Positions 18,058 through 28,081 of a stretch of 64,000 bases of DNA are shown piece by piece. The position numbers were made by a program, and so were the translations under genes. Source of the stretch: Bradyrhizobium diazoefficiens (lineage in GTDB: Bacteria; Pseudomonadota; Alphaproteobacteria; Rhizobiales; Xanthobacteraceae); the NCBI RefSeq assembly GCF_016612535.1, contig NZ_JAENXS010000001.1:2815501-2879500 (forward strand), given 5' to 3'. Below the pieces are notes generated by a model. The model saw only the letters and a program-made list of their open reading frames with translations. It did no database searches and was not told the origin of the DNA. Numbering within the stretch: the stretch's first letter is position 1; every line of letters begins with the position of its first letter.

Positions 18058-18486
18058 TCAGCGAACCGTCGTTGACGTGGTCGACATGCTCGGCTTCGAA
18101 CCCGGCTGGTGCGACATCGTCTTGGTGGTCGAGCCGACCTCTTCACCGGCCTTGACCTTGGTGCGCGTGTGCGAACGGCTGAACGTGCCGCCCTCATGGG
18201 CTTGCGCCCGGGCGTTGGAGTTCATGACGCGGCCGTTGCCCCTGTTCATGCTGACCCCGGTCTGGGACTTGCCGTTGACGGCGGCAGCGCTTCCACCGGC
18301 TGCGATCGAGGAGCCCGTGCCGCCCGTGGCCGAGGTGGACGTGCCGCCGGTGCCGACGGTCGAGGCGGAGGTGCCGCCCACTGCGGCCGAGCCGCCAGTT
18401 CCGCCCGTCATGCTGGTCTGTGCGAGGGCGGGCGATGCGGCGGCAAACAGAAGTGCGACCGCCGAAATAGTCAGTCGTGTTCTCAT
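18058..18486 (-). CDS. Secreted Gly/Ser/Thr-rich low-complexity protein
   Basis: A 142-residue protein with a signal peptide at 1-23 (ending PALAQ). The mature N-terminal part consists of imperfect GTGGTS-type repeats (for example STVGTGGTSTSATGGTGSS). A more ordinary basic C-terminal part follows (NGRVMNSNARAQAHEGGTFS). It is the last of three similar genes on this strand (19456 to 18058) and shares the GTGG motif with the repeat protein at 18920. Such proteins are likely extracellular or periplasmic and flexible. No function is known to me. Confidence 0.75.
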   Translation of the reverse strand: MRTRLTISAVALLFAAASPALAQTSMTGGTGGSAAVGGTSASTVGTGGTSTSATGGTGSSIAAGGSAAAVNGKSQTGVSMNRGNGRVMNSNARAQAHEGGTFSRSHTRTKVKAGEEVGSTTKTMSHQPGSKPSMSTTSTTVR

Positions 18487-18505
18487 GTTTCAATCCTCAA
18501 CAAAT

Positions 18506-18859
18506 CTAGGGTGACGACGTCGAGATCGTGCAGCCGTTAACGGTGATGGTACTGGCACTCGTGGAGCCGGGGCCGCCCGCCGTCGAGGACGAGCTCGACA
18601 CGTTGCCGCCGCCAGCTTGCACATGCACCGACGATCCGCCCGCCGAGCTGGAGCTCGACAGCGAACCGCTCGATGAGGTCGATCCGGTCGTGCCCGAGCC
18701 CGACGAGCCAAGCGCGGTGATGCTGCCGTCGGCATGTTTTTCGACCGTGACCTTGCAGGTTTCGCCTGAGGCCGTCTTGCCGGTTTTTTCCATGGTTGCA
18801 GCCAGAGCAGTGCTGCTCACCAAAGCCAATGCTGCGATCGCAATGATTGTTTCGTTCAT
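18506..18859 (-). CDS. Secreted Gly/Ser-rich protein with two cysteines
   Basis: A 117-residue protein with a signal peptide (about 1-21, ending STALAA). A short folded segment follows with one cysteine (GKTASGETCKVTVEKHADGS), then a Ser/Gly low-complexity region and a terminal VNGCTIST that could close a disulfide with the first cysteine. GGAGGAGG lies just before the ATG at 18859. It is the middle member of the three-gene family, and its low-complexity stretch (GSGTTGSTSSSGSLSSSSS) is less regular than that of its neighbour. Confidence 0.75.
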   Translation of the reverse strand: MNETIIAIAALALVSSTALAATMEKTGKTASGETCKVTVEKHADGSITALGSSGSGTTGSTSSSGSLSSSSSAGGSSVHVQAGGGNVSSSSSTAGGPGSTSASTITVNGCTISTSSP

Positions 18860-18919
18860 GCGAGTCCTCCTCCAACAGAGACGAAGGAGCGGCATTGCTG
18901 CCGCTCCATGATCAAGGCA

Positions 18920-19456
18920 TCAATCCTTGTCCTTCTTCATCTCGTCCCTGTGGTGGCCTTTGCCCTTTTCCATGCCCATCTCGCTGGCATGGCCCGCAGA
19001 CGAGCCGGCTGCGCCGACGGTCGAGCCGCTCTTGCCGCCGCCGGCTGACGAGCCGCCGGTGCCCAGCGTCGATGCGGAGTTGGAGCCCGAGCCGGCCGCG
19101 GAGCCACCGGTGCCGACGCTGGACGAACTCTTGCCGCCACCCGCGGACGAGCCGCCGGTGCCAAGCGTTGAGGCCGAACCGCTGCCCGAGCCGCTGCCGG
19201 CCGCAGAGCCGCCGGTCCCCAGAGACGAGCTGCTGGTGCCGCCGCCTGCGGACGAGCCGCCGGTGCCGAGCGTCGACGCAGAGCCCGAGCCGCTGCCGGA
19301 GCCTGCCGAAGAGCCGCCGGTGCCAATAGTCGAGTTGCTGGTGCCGCCGCCGGCGGAAGAGCCGCCGGTCCCGACCGTCGAACTCGATTGCGCAACTGCG
19401 AGAGCAGTGCCGGCCACCAGAGCGGCCGCAGCCGCGGTAAGCTTCAATATCCTCAT
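18920..19456 (-). CDS. Secreted repeat protein made of alternating Gly/Ser modules
   Basis: A 178-residue protein. After a signal peptide (about 1-22), the mature part alternates a 16-residue module (GTGGSSAGGGTSNSTI) and a 19-residue module (GTGGSSAGSGSGSGSASTL): four of the first and three of the second, with point changes such as T to K and one shortened copy. It ends in a charged, His-containing tail (KGKGHHRDEMKKDKD). The pattern suggests growth by duplication of a 105-base unit. GGAGGAGACGG precedes the ATG at 19456. It is probably extracytoplasmic and unstructured; the charged tail could bind metal or polyanions. Confidence 0.8.
   Translation of the reverse strand: MRILKLTAAAAALVAGTALAVAQSSSTVGTGGSSAGGGTSNSTIGTGGSSAGSGSGSGSASTLGTGGSSAGGGTSSSSLGTGGSAAGSGSGSGSASTLGTGGSSAGGGKSSSSVGTGGSAAGSGSNSASTLGTGGSSAGGGKSGSTVGAAGSSAGHASEMGMEKGKGHHRDEMKKDKD
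18975..19390 (-). repeat. Tandem coding repeats, about 105-base period
   Basis: Within the gene at 18920-19456 the alternating 16- and 19-residue modules give about three and a half copies of a 105-base unit. DNA copies are near-identical in part but carry substitutions, so this is an old, drifting array that could still expand or contract by slippage or recombination. Confidence 0.7.
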
Positions 19457-19639
19457 CTCCGTCTCCTCCAGGTTTTTTCAAATAAATCGCCAATGCAGGC
19501 TCGGGATAAATTGGCATGGCGGAAAACGTTCCTGTGCCTGACACGATGATGCGCGTGCATAGCGCGACGAGAGGATCGCGCTCGGTCGCTTCTATTCATC
19601 TGCCGTTCATCTGGTCCGCGAGCGCGGTACCGGCAGCCG

Positions 19640-20044
19640 TCAGAATGCGCCAACGATCACCTGACGATCATAGACCCGGCGCGAGGACGCCGAGCGAGCC
19701 GTGCGAGTGGAATGGAGAGCTGTCGTCGGCGTTGCGCCGTGTTGAGGTGGGGAGGTCCGCTTCGTTTGCGGCTTCGGCGCTTCTGCCGTCGCCACGATGT
19801 TGCTCGCAGCCTGCTCTTGCGGCTCGGCGGCCAGCACGGGCGGCGAAACTCTGGCGTCGAGTTGAGCGGAGGTGTCGAAGATGATTTTCTCAGGCAGGGT
19901 GCGAGCGGAGTTGATGCGCATGACCGTCCGGTCGACATCCGGACCCGCAGGACGTTCTCCCAGCGGTGACAGATTCCGATCGAGTGCAAAGAGCAACGCC
20001 ACGGCGAACGCGCTGGCGAACAGGAAATATCGAACGATCGGCAT
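19640..20044 (-). CDS. Hypothetical single-pass membrane protein
   Basis: A 134-residue protein with one N-terminal membrane helix (about residues 5-21, RYFLFASAFAVALLFAL). A probably periplasmic Ala/Pro/Thr-rich tail follows (VLAAEPQEQAASNIVATAEA, then a Lys/Arg-rich end). I chose the ATG at 20044 because the helix starts there; the frame continues upstream to 20110 without a ribosome site. It resembles short bradyrhizobial membrane proteins with a disordered tail. No function is proposed. The gap to the next gene (19457-19639) holds no supported feature. Confidence 0.6.
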   Translation of the reverse strand: MPIVRYFLFASAFAVALLFALDRNLSPLGERPAGPDVDRTVMRINSARTLPEKIIFDTSAQLDARVSPPVLAAEPQEQAASNIVATAEAPKPQTKRTSPPQHGATPTTALHSTRTARSASSRRVYDRQVIVGAF

Positions 20045-20127
20045 CAACGACCACAGGACATAAAGCAAGTGTGCGTGCACGGCGGGCGCCCTTGGGTGGC
20101 CCTTGGGCAACCCGCCGTGCGGTGGAG

Positions 20128-20475
20128 TTAGTCAACCTCCTGGACCACCATGCGCGACTCGGGATCGACCAGCATCACGTGGCTGCCCGAATAGACGTAG
20201 CGATACTTGGTGAGCGACGGACCCCAATCGCTCGGTACGGGCGCGAGCTCGACGTCACGCGGGACCGGCGAGCCGACCACGATCTTTTCGTGCGTCTCGA
20301 CCGGGCGGATCTTGTGCTCGGTGACGTAGGAATGGATCCTGGTGCGATATTCCGGTTCGATCTGCACGGTTGCACCATGCGCTGCGCCGGTGGTTGTCGT
20401 GGTAACAGTGGTTTGCGCCATTGCGCTCGTCGACACGAGCAGAGCGGCGGCTGAAATCAGCATGAACTTTTTCAT
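20128..20475 (-). CDS. DUF1236 family exported protein
   Basis: A 115-residue protein with a signal peptide at 1-21 (ending STSAMAQ), a Thr-rich linker, and the DUF1236 core: RTRIHSYVTEHKIRPVETHE, VGSPVPRDVELAPVP, and the terminal YSGSHVMLVDPESRMVVQEV. The domain is common, often in tandem, in Bradyrhizobium and relatives; its role is unknown and is thought to be periplasmic. A good GAGGGAG ribosome site precedes the ATG. Bases 20476-20606 upstream carry its promoter and that of the small divergent gene. Confidence 0.88.
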   Translation of the reverse strand: MKKFMLISAAALLVSTSAMAQTTVTTTTTGAAHGATVQIEPEYRTRIHSYVTEHKIRPVETHEKIVVGSPVPRDVELAPVPSDWGPSLTKYRYVYSGSHVMLVDPESRMVVQEVD

Positions 20476-20606
20476 CGTGTTCTCCCTCGCCGCTGGATGC
20501 GGCGCTGCGATGAACTCGTGATCGGCCCGCTCGTTCCGAAGGAACGGAACATTTGCCGGTTTTTCCTATTGCCGTTCCGGGAGCAGTACATTGGAGGAGA
20601 GAAAAA

Positions 20607-20687
20607 ATGCCCGTGTTGATTCTTTGGGCCGTGCCCGCAATCCTGGTCGTGGGTGGTGGCATCTATCTCATCGGCCACATGCACTAG
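20607..20687 (+). CDS. 26-residue membrane peptide
   Basis: This short gene encodes a single hydrophobic helix: MPVLILWAVPAILVVGGGIY, then a short LIGHMH end before TAG. A strong ribosome site (GGAGGAG, 7-8 bases before the ATG) supports translation. The hydrophobic, Gly-kinked helix with a His-rich tip is typical of small inner-membrane proteins that modulate larger partners. It is divergent from the DUF1236 gene. It is too short for most gene finders. The functional partner is unknown. Confidence 0.65.
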   Translation: MPVLILWAVPAILVVGGGIYLIGHMH

Positions 20688-20830
20688 ATGCAGCGGTCCC
20701 GGTTTCCGGGCAACGCAAGGACGCCTGAAAACCGGGACCAAGATACGCCGCGCAGCGGGTGTGGCGAGGTCAAGCCAGCAGCGGGCTGCTGCATATCGGA
20801 ACCGCGCTTGCACCTGCTTGTTGATGGCAC

Positions 20831-21384
20831 ATGAAGTGGATTACCGCCGCGCTGGCCGTCTTGGCGCTGGGTCTGCTGGTCTACGCAGGCACGGCGGTCT
20901 CATCGGGGCCGCGCGCAGCGGTGATGCAGACCAAGTGCTGGCCCGGACCGATCTTCCGCGCGTCCGTCACGCTTTGGTCGACCAGCTCATCGATGCCTAT
21001 CTTCGCAGTCTCGGACGCGAGAGGCCGATCAAGCCGTTCGAGCGTCTCGCCATCAACACTTTCGGCGCCAGCCTGGCGGACGATCTCGCGGGCAGGCTGA
21101 TGACGCGGGAGAACATTGCGGCCCTGCTGCAAACGGGGTCGGTGCGAAGCAACGTGGAGCTCGGCACCATTCCGGCGCTGGCGGATATCGATCTGTCGCA
21201 CGTCACGACGATGATGGGGCGTGTCGTCCTGATCAAGCCGGTGGAGTTTTCCGTGCGGCTGGGCGCGAGTGCAGATGCCGGCAGCATCAGCATGCATTTT
21301 GCCGGCAATGGCTGGCGACTTTCAGCAGTGAACCTTCCGGCGGCAATGTTGGCGAAGCTAATAGAGCGGTTGCCGAGGCGCTAG
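20831..21384 (+). pseudogene. DUF2939 protein gene with a frameshift
   Basis: The first frame from the ATG at 20831 gives a perfect membrane or signal segment (MKWITAALAVLALGLLVYAG). Near 20902 the sense moves to the frame one base earlier, which then encodes the DUF2939 body: ARSGDADQVLARTDLPRVRH, RPIKPFERLAINTFGASLAD, to the stop at 21384. Joining them with one added base near 20902 gives a continuous protein of about 184 residues (TAVSLIGAARSGDA across the junction). Neither frame alone has both a start and the body. This is either a recent inactivating deletion or a sequencing error. Family proteins are exported and of unknown function. Confidence 0.65.
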
Positions 21385-21388
21385 GAAG

Positions 21389-22411
21389 CTAGCGCCACCC
21401 CAGCGCCGGCGCGACGTGCTTCAAGATCGCCTCGATCGCATGGGCGCAGTAGTCGACACCGAGCTGGTTCGGGATCGTCAGCAACAGCGTATCGGCCTCG
21501 GCGATGGCTTCGTCCTGGCGCAATTGCTCGATCAGCACATCAGGCTCGGCGGCATAGGAGCGGCCGAAGATCGCGCGGGTCCGCGGATCGATGAAGCCGA
21601 TCTGGTCCTCGCCGCCGCGCTCGCCGCCGAAATAGGCGCGGTCGCGGTCGTCGATCAGCGCAAAGATGCTGCGGCTGACGGAGACGCGGGGCTCGCGTGT
21701 GTGGCCGGCCTCTTTCCAGGCGGCGCGATAAGCGCGGATCTGCGCGGCCTGCTGCACGTGAAAAGCTTCGCCGGTCTCGTCGTTCTTCAGCGTCGAGCTC
21801 TGCAAATTCATGCCGTGCTTTGCGGCCCACACCGCTGTGGCGTTCGAGCCGGCGCCCCACCAGATGCGCTCGCGCAGGCCTCCCGAATGCGGCTCGAGGC
21901 GCAACAGGCCCGGCGGGTTCGGAAACATCGGCTGCGGATTGGGTTCTGCAAAACCTTCGCCGCGCAAAATGTCCAGAAAGACCTCGGCGTGACGGCGGCC
22001 CATGTCGGCGTCGCTCTCGCCGTCCGCCGGCCGGTAGCCAAAATAGCGCCAGCCGTCGATCACCTGCTCGGGCGAGCCGCGGCTGATGCCGAGCTGAAGC
22101 CGCCCACCGGCGATGAGATCGGCGGCGCCCGCGTCCTCCACTATGTAGAGCGGGTTCTCGTAGCGCATGTCGATCACGGCCGTGCCGATCTCGATTGTGC
22201 TGGTCCTGACGCCGACGGCGGCAAGCAGCGGGAAGGGCGACGCCAGCTGCCGCGCGAAATGATGCACGCGGAAATAGGCGCCGTCCGCGCCGAGCTGTTC
22301 CGCCGCCACGGCCAGCTCGATGGATTGCAGCAGCGTATCCGCAGCCGAGCGGGTCTGCGATTGCGGCGAGGGCGTCCAATGTCCGAAGGACAGGAATCCG
22401 AGTTTTTTCAT
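21389..22411 (-). CDS. LLM-class flavin-dependent oxidoreductase
   Basis: A 340-residue luciferase-like monooxygenase with TIM-barrel segments: LGFLSFGHWTPSPQSQTRSA at the start, TSTIEIGTAVIDMRYENPLY, and GRLQLGISRGSPEQVIDGW. The C-terminal NQLGVDYCAHAIEAIL is also typical. Such enzymes use reduced FMN or F420 to oxidise small organics, and the substrate is not evident. I chose the ATG at 22411. Twelve extra in-frame codons upstream (to 22447) lack support. It lies downstream of the FAD monooxygenase on the same strand, 151 bases away. Confidence 0.88.
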   Translation of the reverse strand: MKKLGFLSFGHWTPSPQSQTRSAADTLLQSIELAVAAEQLGADGAYFRVHHFARQLASPFPLLAAVGVRTSTIEIGTAVIDMRYENPLYIVEDAGAADLIAGGRLQLGISRGSPEQVIDGWRYFGYRPADGESDADMGRRHAEVFLDILRGEGFAEPNPQPMFPNPPGLLRLEPHSGGLRERIWWGAGSNATAVWAAKHGMNLQSSTLKNDETGEAFHVQQAAQIRAYRAAWKEAGHTREPRVSVSRSIFALIDDRDRAYFGGERGGEDQIGFIDPRTRAIFGRSYAAEPDVLIEQLRQDEAIAEADTLLLTIPNQLGVDYCAHAIEAILKHVAPALGWR

Positions 22412-22562
22412 GCGGGCAAGGTAAGCATGATCGCAGCACTTTGCCATACGTCGGCTGAAGGCCAGTCAGGCAACATACGCGTAGACAAGGCCCGCTCTTG
22501 GGCGGCGGCCTCTCCCGCAGACGCCAGCAGCAAGCTCGAACGCGTTGCGCGTTCTGGTGTGT

Positions 22563-23903
22563 TCAGGTCGCGGCGGCCATTCGCGCGCTCACTTTCTCGA
22601 CAACCTGTGGATCACGCAGCACGGTCGGAGGCGCCATCAGATGATTGACCTCGGTCAGCAGGCGGTGCACGCCGGCATCCTCGGCGGCAACGCGCATCAG
22701 CGCGCCGGTGAACTGCATGCGCTGGGCGAAGTCCGCAGGGCGCGCGCCGCGGGTTTTTTCGTACATGAAATCGCTCTCTGCCAACGACCATGGTGCGGCC
22801 AGAACGTTCTGGATGGCCTTGAAAAATGCGGGTGCCAGGCCTGCAAGGGGAGCTGGCGTGCCGATCCGTTCGTCGAGCAGTCGCCGCAGGACACCGATTT
22901 CCTGCGCGGCCACCGTCATGCCCTGCCCGAACGCCGGATTGAATCGGCAGACGACGTCGCCGATCGGGAGGAGCCCCTGTGGGAAGGCGGTCATGGCCTC
23001 GAAGCGCCGGCGCCGGCTGTGGGGAAAGGCAAAGCGATGAATGGCTCCGAGCGGCGTCGCCTCCTTGAGGGTGTCGTAGATCGTCGAGCTGCGCAACGTG
23101 CTGGCAAAGGCGATGAACCCGGGCACGTCTTCAGGCGGACGGTCGTTGTGCATGCCGCTCAAGGTCACCTGCCAGCTCTCGTTCTCGCAGGGGAAAACGA
23201 AACCTCCGCGACCGCTGGCCGGGGTAGGGCGATGAATGACGCCGCGCCATGCGCGCGACGCATTCGGCGACAGCCGGAACAGGCCTGTTGCGTAGCCGAG
23301 GTCGATGCCGATGTCCGTCTCATCCGGGCGGGGAATACCGCAGGCATCGAGCGTCTCCAGCGTCATGTTGCCGAGGGAGGACGCATCGACAACGAGATCC
23401 GCCGTGATCTCTCCGGCAGCGCCGGCCTGCTCGTAAGTCAGCCCGGTGACGCGCTGATCCTCGGAGATTTGCAGCTTGGTAACCCGGCACTGTGGTTGCA
23501 GACGGATGTTCGCGTGTTTCATGGTCAGGGACCGCACTGTGAATTCGAGCAGAGGCCTCGTCATGCACAAGGTATCGAATCCGAAGTCGCGCTGTGGCCA
23601 TGGGTCGAGCCCCGGCGTTTCGATCAGGATATCGACGGCGACGCGGGCCCGGACGGCGCCCGCAAGCTCGAGCTCGCGCTCCAGCTCAGGATAGAAGTTG
23701 AGCAGCTCCAGAAGCCCCGCATTGAGCAGAACGTGGGCCTGCCGGCAATGCGGCGTACCTACGCGCGGTTCGGCGCGATCGAAAAATGCATCGCGCTCCA
23801 GCACGGTGACCTCAGTGAAATAGGACGAAAGCAGTTTCGCCGTGGCGAGGCCGCCGATGCCTGCTCCGACGACAACGGCGTGTGCGCCCAATAAACTGGA
23901 CAT
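22563..23903 (-). CDS. FAD-dependent monooxygenase (PHBH-fold)
   Basis: A 446-residue flavoprotein. The Rossmann FAD site lies at about residues 9-15 (VVVGAGIGGLATAKLLSSYF), followed by the LERD acid-end motif. The second FAD motif is GLLPIGDVVCRFNPAFGQGM. The central PRVGTPHCRQAHVLL stretch is typical of the FAD-binding oxidoreductases that act on polyketide-like, aromatic or fatty substrates. The ATG at 23903 has GGAG 7 bases upstream; the earlier ATG (23915) lacks one. It is divergent from the hydrolase at 24158. The flavin reductase tail further on suggests an older catabolic cluster here. Confidence 0.87.
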   Translation of the reverse strand: MSSLLGAHAVVVGAGIGGLATAKLLSSYFTEVTVLERDAFFDRAEPRVGTPHCRQAHVLLNAGLLELLNFYPELERELELAGAVRARVAVDILIETPGLDPWPQRDFGFDTLCMTRPLLEFTVRSLTMKHANIRLQPQCRVTKLQISEDQRVTGLTYEQAGAAGEITADLVVDASSLGNMTLETLDACGIPRPDETDIGIDLGYATGLFRLSPNASRAWRGVIHRPTPASGRGGFVFPCENESWQVTLSGMHNDRPPEDVPGFIAFASTLRSSTIYDTLKEATPLGAIHRFAFPHSRRRRFEAMTAFPQGLLPIGDVVCRFNPAFGQGMTVAAQEIGVLRRLLDERIGTPAPLAGLAPAFFKAIQNVLAAPWSLAESDFMYEKTRGARPADFAQRMQFTGALMRVAAEDAGVHRLLTEVNHLMAPPTVLRDPQVVEKVSARMAAAT

Positions 23904-24157
23904 TGCAATCTCCATTAAAAATCAGCGATGGCCCGCGTTTTCCGCGCGAACCGGACAATGGTCGACAATATGCTCTCAGGTTGATGCAGCTTCCGAGCAA
24001 TGTCAATCGGAGCAAGGCTTGCGAGGCGCGCTCACCGCCGTTCGGCGTATCCGTTCTGACGCGTCGACCCGCTATCAGTATTCGCATCGAACCGATAAGC
24101 TGCCTCTCCAGGCCTCACGCGCCGGCAGCGGTCATTTCCAAAGAAGGGATGTGTTCG

Positions 24158-24901
24158 ATGACGATTGTTCTTGTTCATGGAAATCCCGAGACCGCGGCCA
24201 TATGGGACGATCTCGTGCCACATCTTCGAGGTGGCGAGGTCATCCGCCTGCCGCCTCCCGGCTTCGGCTGCCCGATCCCTCCCGGGTTCGCATGCACGAC
24301 CGATGCATATCGAGATTGGCTCGCAGGCGAACTGACCAGGCTTCCGCAACCGATCGATCTGATCGGCCACGATTGGGGCGGCGGCCACGTCCTGCGAATT
24401 GCGATGGAGCGTCCGGATCTGATCCGGTCGTGGGCCAGCGACATCATGGGCTGCTTCGATCCTGATTACGTCTGGCATGACCTCGCGCAGGTCTGGCAGA
24501 CGGAGCAGGCGGGCGAGCGGGCGCTGGCAGAGATGGCAAGCACGCCTGTCGAGGCGCGTATCCAGCGCTTCGTGGGCCTCGGCATGACGCCGGCGATCGC
24601 GGCCCAAGTCGTCGCGGACGCGAACGAGGGACTCGGCCGGGCTATCCTGACCCTGTACCGATCGGCTGCCCAGCCCGTCATGCGCGATCTTGGACGCGGA
24701 TTGCACAACGCCGCTGCGAAGCCGGGCTTGGCCGTGATTGCGACCGAGGATGGCTATTGCGGCGGGGAGAAGCTGGCGCGCCGTTCCGCCGAACGCGCCG
24801 GCGCCAAGGTCACCATCTTGAACGCGGGTCACTGGTGGATGTGCCAGCAACCCAAGCAGGCCGCAGACGCCATCAACGCGTTCGTGATGAGCTTGAATTG
24901 A
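24158..24901 (+). CDS. Alpha/beta hydrolase (epoxide hydrolase/dehalogenase-like)
   Basis: A 247-residue enzyme. HGNPETAAIW near the N-terminus is the oxyanion loop, and the nucleophile elbow GHDWGG places Asp72 where serine hydrolases have Ser. The catalytic His is His225 (NAGHWWMCQQP). An Asp nucleophile with Trp after it is the pattern of epoxide hydrolases and haloalkane dehalogenases. The proteins are soluble. I chose the ATG at 24158 with AAGAAGG 9 bases upstream; the ATG at 24149 is too close to that site. The substrate is unknown; the FAD monooxygenase next door could make an epoxide for it. Confidence 0.85.
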   Translation: MTIVLVHGNPETAAIWDDLVPHLRGGEVIRLPPPGFGCPIPPGFACTTDAYRDWLAGELTRLPQPIDLIGHDWGGGHVLRIAMERPDLIRSWASDIMGCFDPDYVWHDLAQVWQTEQAGERALAEMASTPVEARIQRFVGLGMTPAIAAQVVADANEGLGRAILTLYRSAAQPVMRDLGRGLHNAAAKPGLAVIATEDGYCGGEKLARRSAERAGAKVTILNAGHWWMCQQPKQAADAINAFVMSLN

Positions 24902-24904
24902 GGA

Positions 24905-25053
24905 CCGGGTTCGCTTGCGAGGTCACCCGCCATGTCGACGTCAGCGACCACACCCTGATTAGCGTGGAAGTCTCGGCCCGCGACTACCGCGACGCCACGC
25001 CGCTGGTGTTCCTCTCCAGCCGGTATCATCGCGGGGCTGGGGTGCCGGTGTAA
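24905..25053 (+). pseudogene. Remnant: C-terminal end of a flavin reductase-like protein
   Basis: Immediately after the hydrolase stop, an in-frame stretch reads FACEVTRHVDVSDHTLISVE followed by TPLVFLSSRYHRG and a TAA at 25051. This matches the C-terminus of FMN-binding split-barrel flavin reductases (pattern: CxV...vdvGDHTlfiGeV...pLvFy...y). No start or FMN-binding N-terminal part is present in any frame, so only the tail survives. It may be all that is left of the reductase partner of a flavin monooxygenase. Confidence 0.55.
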
Positions 25054-25059
25054 CGTGTC

Positions 25060-25134
25060 TTACGCCGCCTTTTTCCGACTGGGCCCGTCATAGTCTCGCT
25101 TCGTCCGAATCGGCCTGATCTCAGTCGCCGCCAT
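25060..25134 (-). pseudogene. Remnant of a HigA antitoxin gene
   Basis: ATG at 25134 opens a 24-codon frame beginning MAATEIRPIRTKRDYDGPSR, closely matching the N-terminus of the intact HigA at 16263 (MAKKMIRPLRSESDYDAALE). It stops at 25060 and the HTH part is missing. It overlaps the end of the decayed higB by 14 bases, as in the intact pair. Confidence 0.6.
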
Positions 25135-25412
25135 GTCGAACCTCTCTCACGTCGATCTTCGTAGTCACGGTGCGTGCCGATCCATTGATCCACACGATGC
25201 TCTTCTCGAAATCGACGGCGACGACCAGCCGGTAGTCGTTTCCCTTGACGTTGAATACGACACGGTCCGCCGAGATGATGCTGGCGGTCGCGTAGCTGCG
25301 CCTGATATCCGCAGTACCGGTTGGAGCACGATCCTCGCTTGCTGCAATGCGTCGAACAGGCGCGGAATAACCTTCGCGCGGGATGCGGTGTGAAGCTCGA
25401 AGATATCAATAC
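25121..25412 (-). pseudogene. Decayed HigB toxin gene
   Basis: The minus strand encodes the HigB centre TADIRRSYATASIISADRVV followed by FNVKGNDYRLVVAVDFEKS. The hallmark FIGTHxxYDKID is broken. It is readable as WIGTHRDYE only in a neighbouring frame, and the original frame resumes at KIDVREV before TGA at 25123. The part upstream of ADIRRSY does not match a toxin N-terminus in one frame and has no clear start. Several small indels therefore separate it from a working toxin. Confidence 0.6.
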
Positions 25413-25453
25413 GGAGTAGCGGGAGGCGCCCATATCCCGATGATGTCATCATG

Positions 25454-25661
25454 CGCCTGTTTTGCCCGACGGGTCAAGCGATTTTCTGTTTCTCGGAAAT
25501 TTCGGGCTCGACCGACGCTCTCAGGCGCGATCACCATGCATCCCGATTTCATTGCACTTTAAGCCCTTGATTTCGCTAACCCCGGCTACTGTGCATGGGG
25601 TTGTTTTCGATCATCTTGTTACAGGGGCGCGCGTCATGACGAGCCGCATCGCATCCCCCTG
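25454..25661. other. Intergenic with a small hairpin
   Basis: No gene is supported here. AACCCC (25578-25583) pairs with GGGGTT (25597-25602), followed on the plus strand by TTGTTTTC. It may be a weak terminator or part of a dispersed intergenic repeat. Confidence 0.3.
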
Positions 25662-27683
<2,022 letters not shown>

Positions 27684-27910
27684 GGCGCACAGGCATAGGA
27701 CCCCGGGCCGGCGAATACAACCGATCTCGACCGTGTCCGGGCGCGCCCCTGCGCAAAATAGTTCCATCGACATGTGTAGCAATTCACGCGCAGGAACCAT
27801 CCGCCTTCGCGAACATTCTGATGGCAGGGTTTGCGGGGAGCCCGGCTTACGCGTGCTCCTGTCCCCGATCCGGATTGCCTCGATATTCGCCATCGGGCGA
27901 TGGGGGAGCT

Positions 27911-28075
27911 GTGAATACAGTCATAGAGAATTTGCTGTCGCGGAAGCAGAAGCTTGTGGAACAGCTCGAGAAGGCGCAGTCGGTCGAGGACCGCGACAAG
28001 ATCGAGCACCAGCTCGAACAGATCAACACCGCGCTGGATTTTCTGGACAGGCCGGGATCGAAGGGCGGGCGGTAG
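27911..28075 (+). CDS. Small coiled-coil protein
   Basis: A 54-residue protein starting at GTG 27911 with GGGGGAG just upstream. It is nearly all helix with a heptad-like pattern: [20 protein letters not shown] and [15 protein letters not shown], then a short Gly/Arg tail. It probably forms a dimeric coiled coil. It converges on the GntR gene, whose stop at 28082 is 7 bases away. I recall similar short proteins from Bradyrhizobium genomes without assigned function. Confidence 0.7.
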   Translation: MNTVIENLLSRKQKLVEQLEKAQSVEDRDKIEHQLEQINTALDFLDRPGSKGGR

Positions 28076-28081
28076 AACCGC

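Noticed and set aside
18044..18514. Plus-strand Pro/Val-rich frame across the Gly/Ser-rich gene
   Set aside because: It is the reverse complement of Gly/Ser repeats and has no signal or start; the minus-strand frame has a signal peptide and terminator. The same applies to 18528-18911 and 18927-19541.
18975..19390. Tandem repeats considered as a CRISPR array
   Set aside because: Units are directly adjacent with no unique spacers and encode a continuous protein.
21389..24901. LLM oxidoreductase, FAD monooxygenase and hydrolase as a secondary-metabolite cluster
   Set aside because: No synthase, carrier protein or dedicated transporter is nearby, and the genes are on different strands with gaps.
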